Below are positions 63,948 to 64,000 of a DNA stretch of 64,000 nt, piece by piece. This DNA is from Fen-1273 sp963837815. GTDB taxonomy: Bacteria > Bacteroidota > Ignavibacteria > UBA10030 > UBA6906. Within the stretch, counting starts at the first letter, position 1; each line of letters opens with the position of its first letter. The notes below the pieces were generated by a model. The model saw nothing but the letters and a program-made list of their open reading frames with translations. It was not told the DNA's origin and searched no databases. Position numbers and translations under genes: made by a program. Location of the stretch: the NCBI GenBank assembly GCA_963837815.1, contig CAWIOS010000014.1, positions 20,792-84,791 on the forward strand. The letters are read 5' to 3'.

Positions 63948-64000
63948 GGCCCGGCCGTGCCAGTTGCTGATGCCATGGGGGGGACTGCCGGATGAGGCCT

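Noticed and set aside
1..64000. tRNA, rRNA, transposase, integrase or phage genes
   Set aside because: No cloverleaf with conserved T-loop, no rRNA stretch and no transposase or integrase motifs were found in the gaps or frames read.

Overview
This 64-kb window is GC-rich, densely coded, free of mobile elements as far as I can see, and almost entirely chromosomal in character. Several features suggest a free-living Gram-negative bacterium of the FCB group (Bacteroidota, Ignavibacteriota or relatives). These are a complete MoxR/DUF58/Bat (aerotolerance) operon, a DUF3078 outer-membrane-type protein, a TonB-dependent receptor with a carboxypeptidase-like N-terminal domain, and a Ser/Thr kinase fused to TolB-like and TPR regions. 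The assignment is an inference from gene families, not from any marker RNA. No rRNA, tRNA or CRISPR array was found.

Layout. 1-1.4 kb: a RibD-C-type reductase (cut by the window edge) divergent from an AraC regulator. 1.5-3.9 kb: membrane Ser/Thr kinase. 4.1-11.8 kb (minus strand): a translationally coupled sugar operon with a sodium:solute symporter, a lipoprotein mutarotase, a GH127 arabinofuranosidase and a GH2 glycosidase. 12.0-14.7 kb: two tandem PAP2-like proteins and a lipoprotein. 14.75-15.36 kb: a scrambled pseudogene built from pieces of at least three families. 15.5-24.8 kb: a one-direction lipid-modification cluster headed by a MerR/cobalamin-binding regulator that carries the Wx9EH signature of CarH/LitR photoreceptors. 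It is followed by SRPBCC, DUF2062, a fatty-acid desaturase, DUF1475, DUF1295, a CFA-like methyltransferase, a flavin amine-oxidase-like protein, DUF1365, a second CFA synthase and a SOUL haem protein. 25.3-26.9 kb: GH29 fucosidase. 27.2-29.3 kb: pterin dehydratase and moaD-moaE-moaA. 29.3-33.0 kb: polyphosphate-type genes (Ppx/GppA, CHAD, SixA) with two unknown coupled genes. 33.1-41.3 kb: MoxR-DUF58-BatABCDE operon. 41.5-47.9 kb: lipoate ligase divergent from an AceE-type pyruvate dehydrogenase complex (E1, E2, E3). 47.9-55.9 kb: TonB receptor and an RND efflux system. 56.2-59.1 kb: DUF3078 protein, small ORF, YceI and a Crp/Fnr regulator. 59.3-64 kb: GH3 glucosidase, a VOC protein and an Omp85-type barrel.

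How they work together. Three separated glycosidase loci (GH127+GH2, GH29, GH3) point to use of plant- or algal-type heteroglycans, with uptake of free sugar by a sodium symporter. Lipoate ligase beside the pyruvate dehydrogenase complex supplies the cofactor for its E2. The most interesting region is the 15.5-24.8 kb cluster. A probable light/cobalamin-responsive repressor heads an operon that contains every enzyme type needed to desaturate, methylate and then oxidise membrane acyl chains. I suggest a light- or singlet-oxygen-induced production of modified (methyl-branched, cyclopropane or furan-type) fatty acids.
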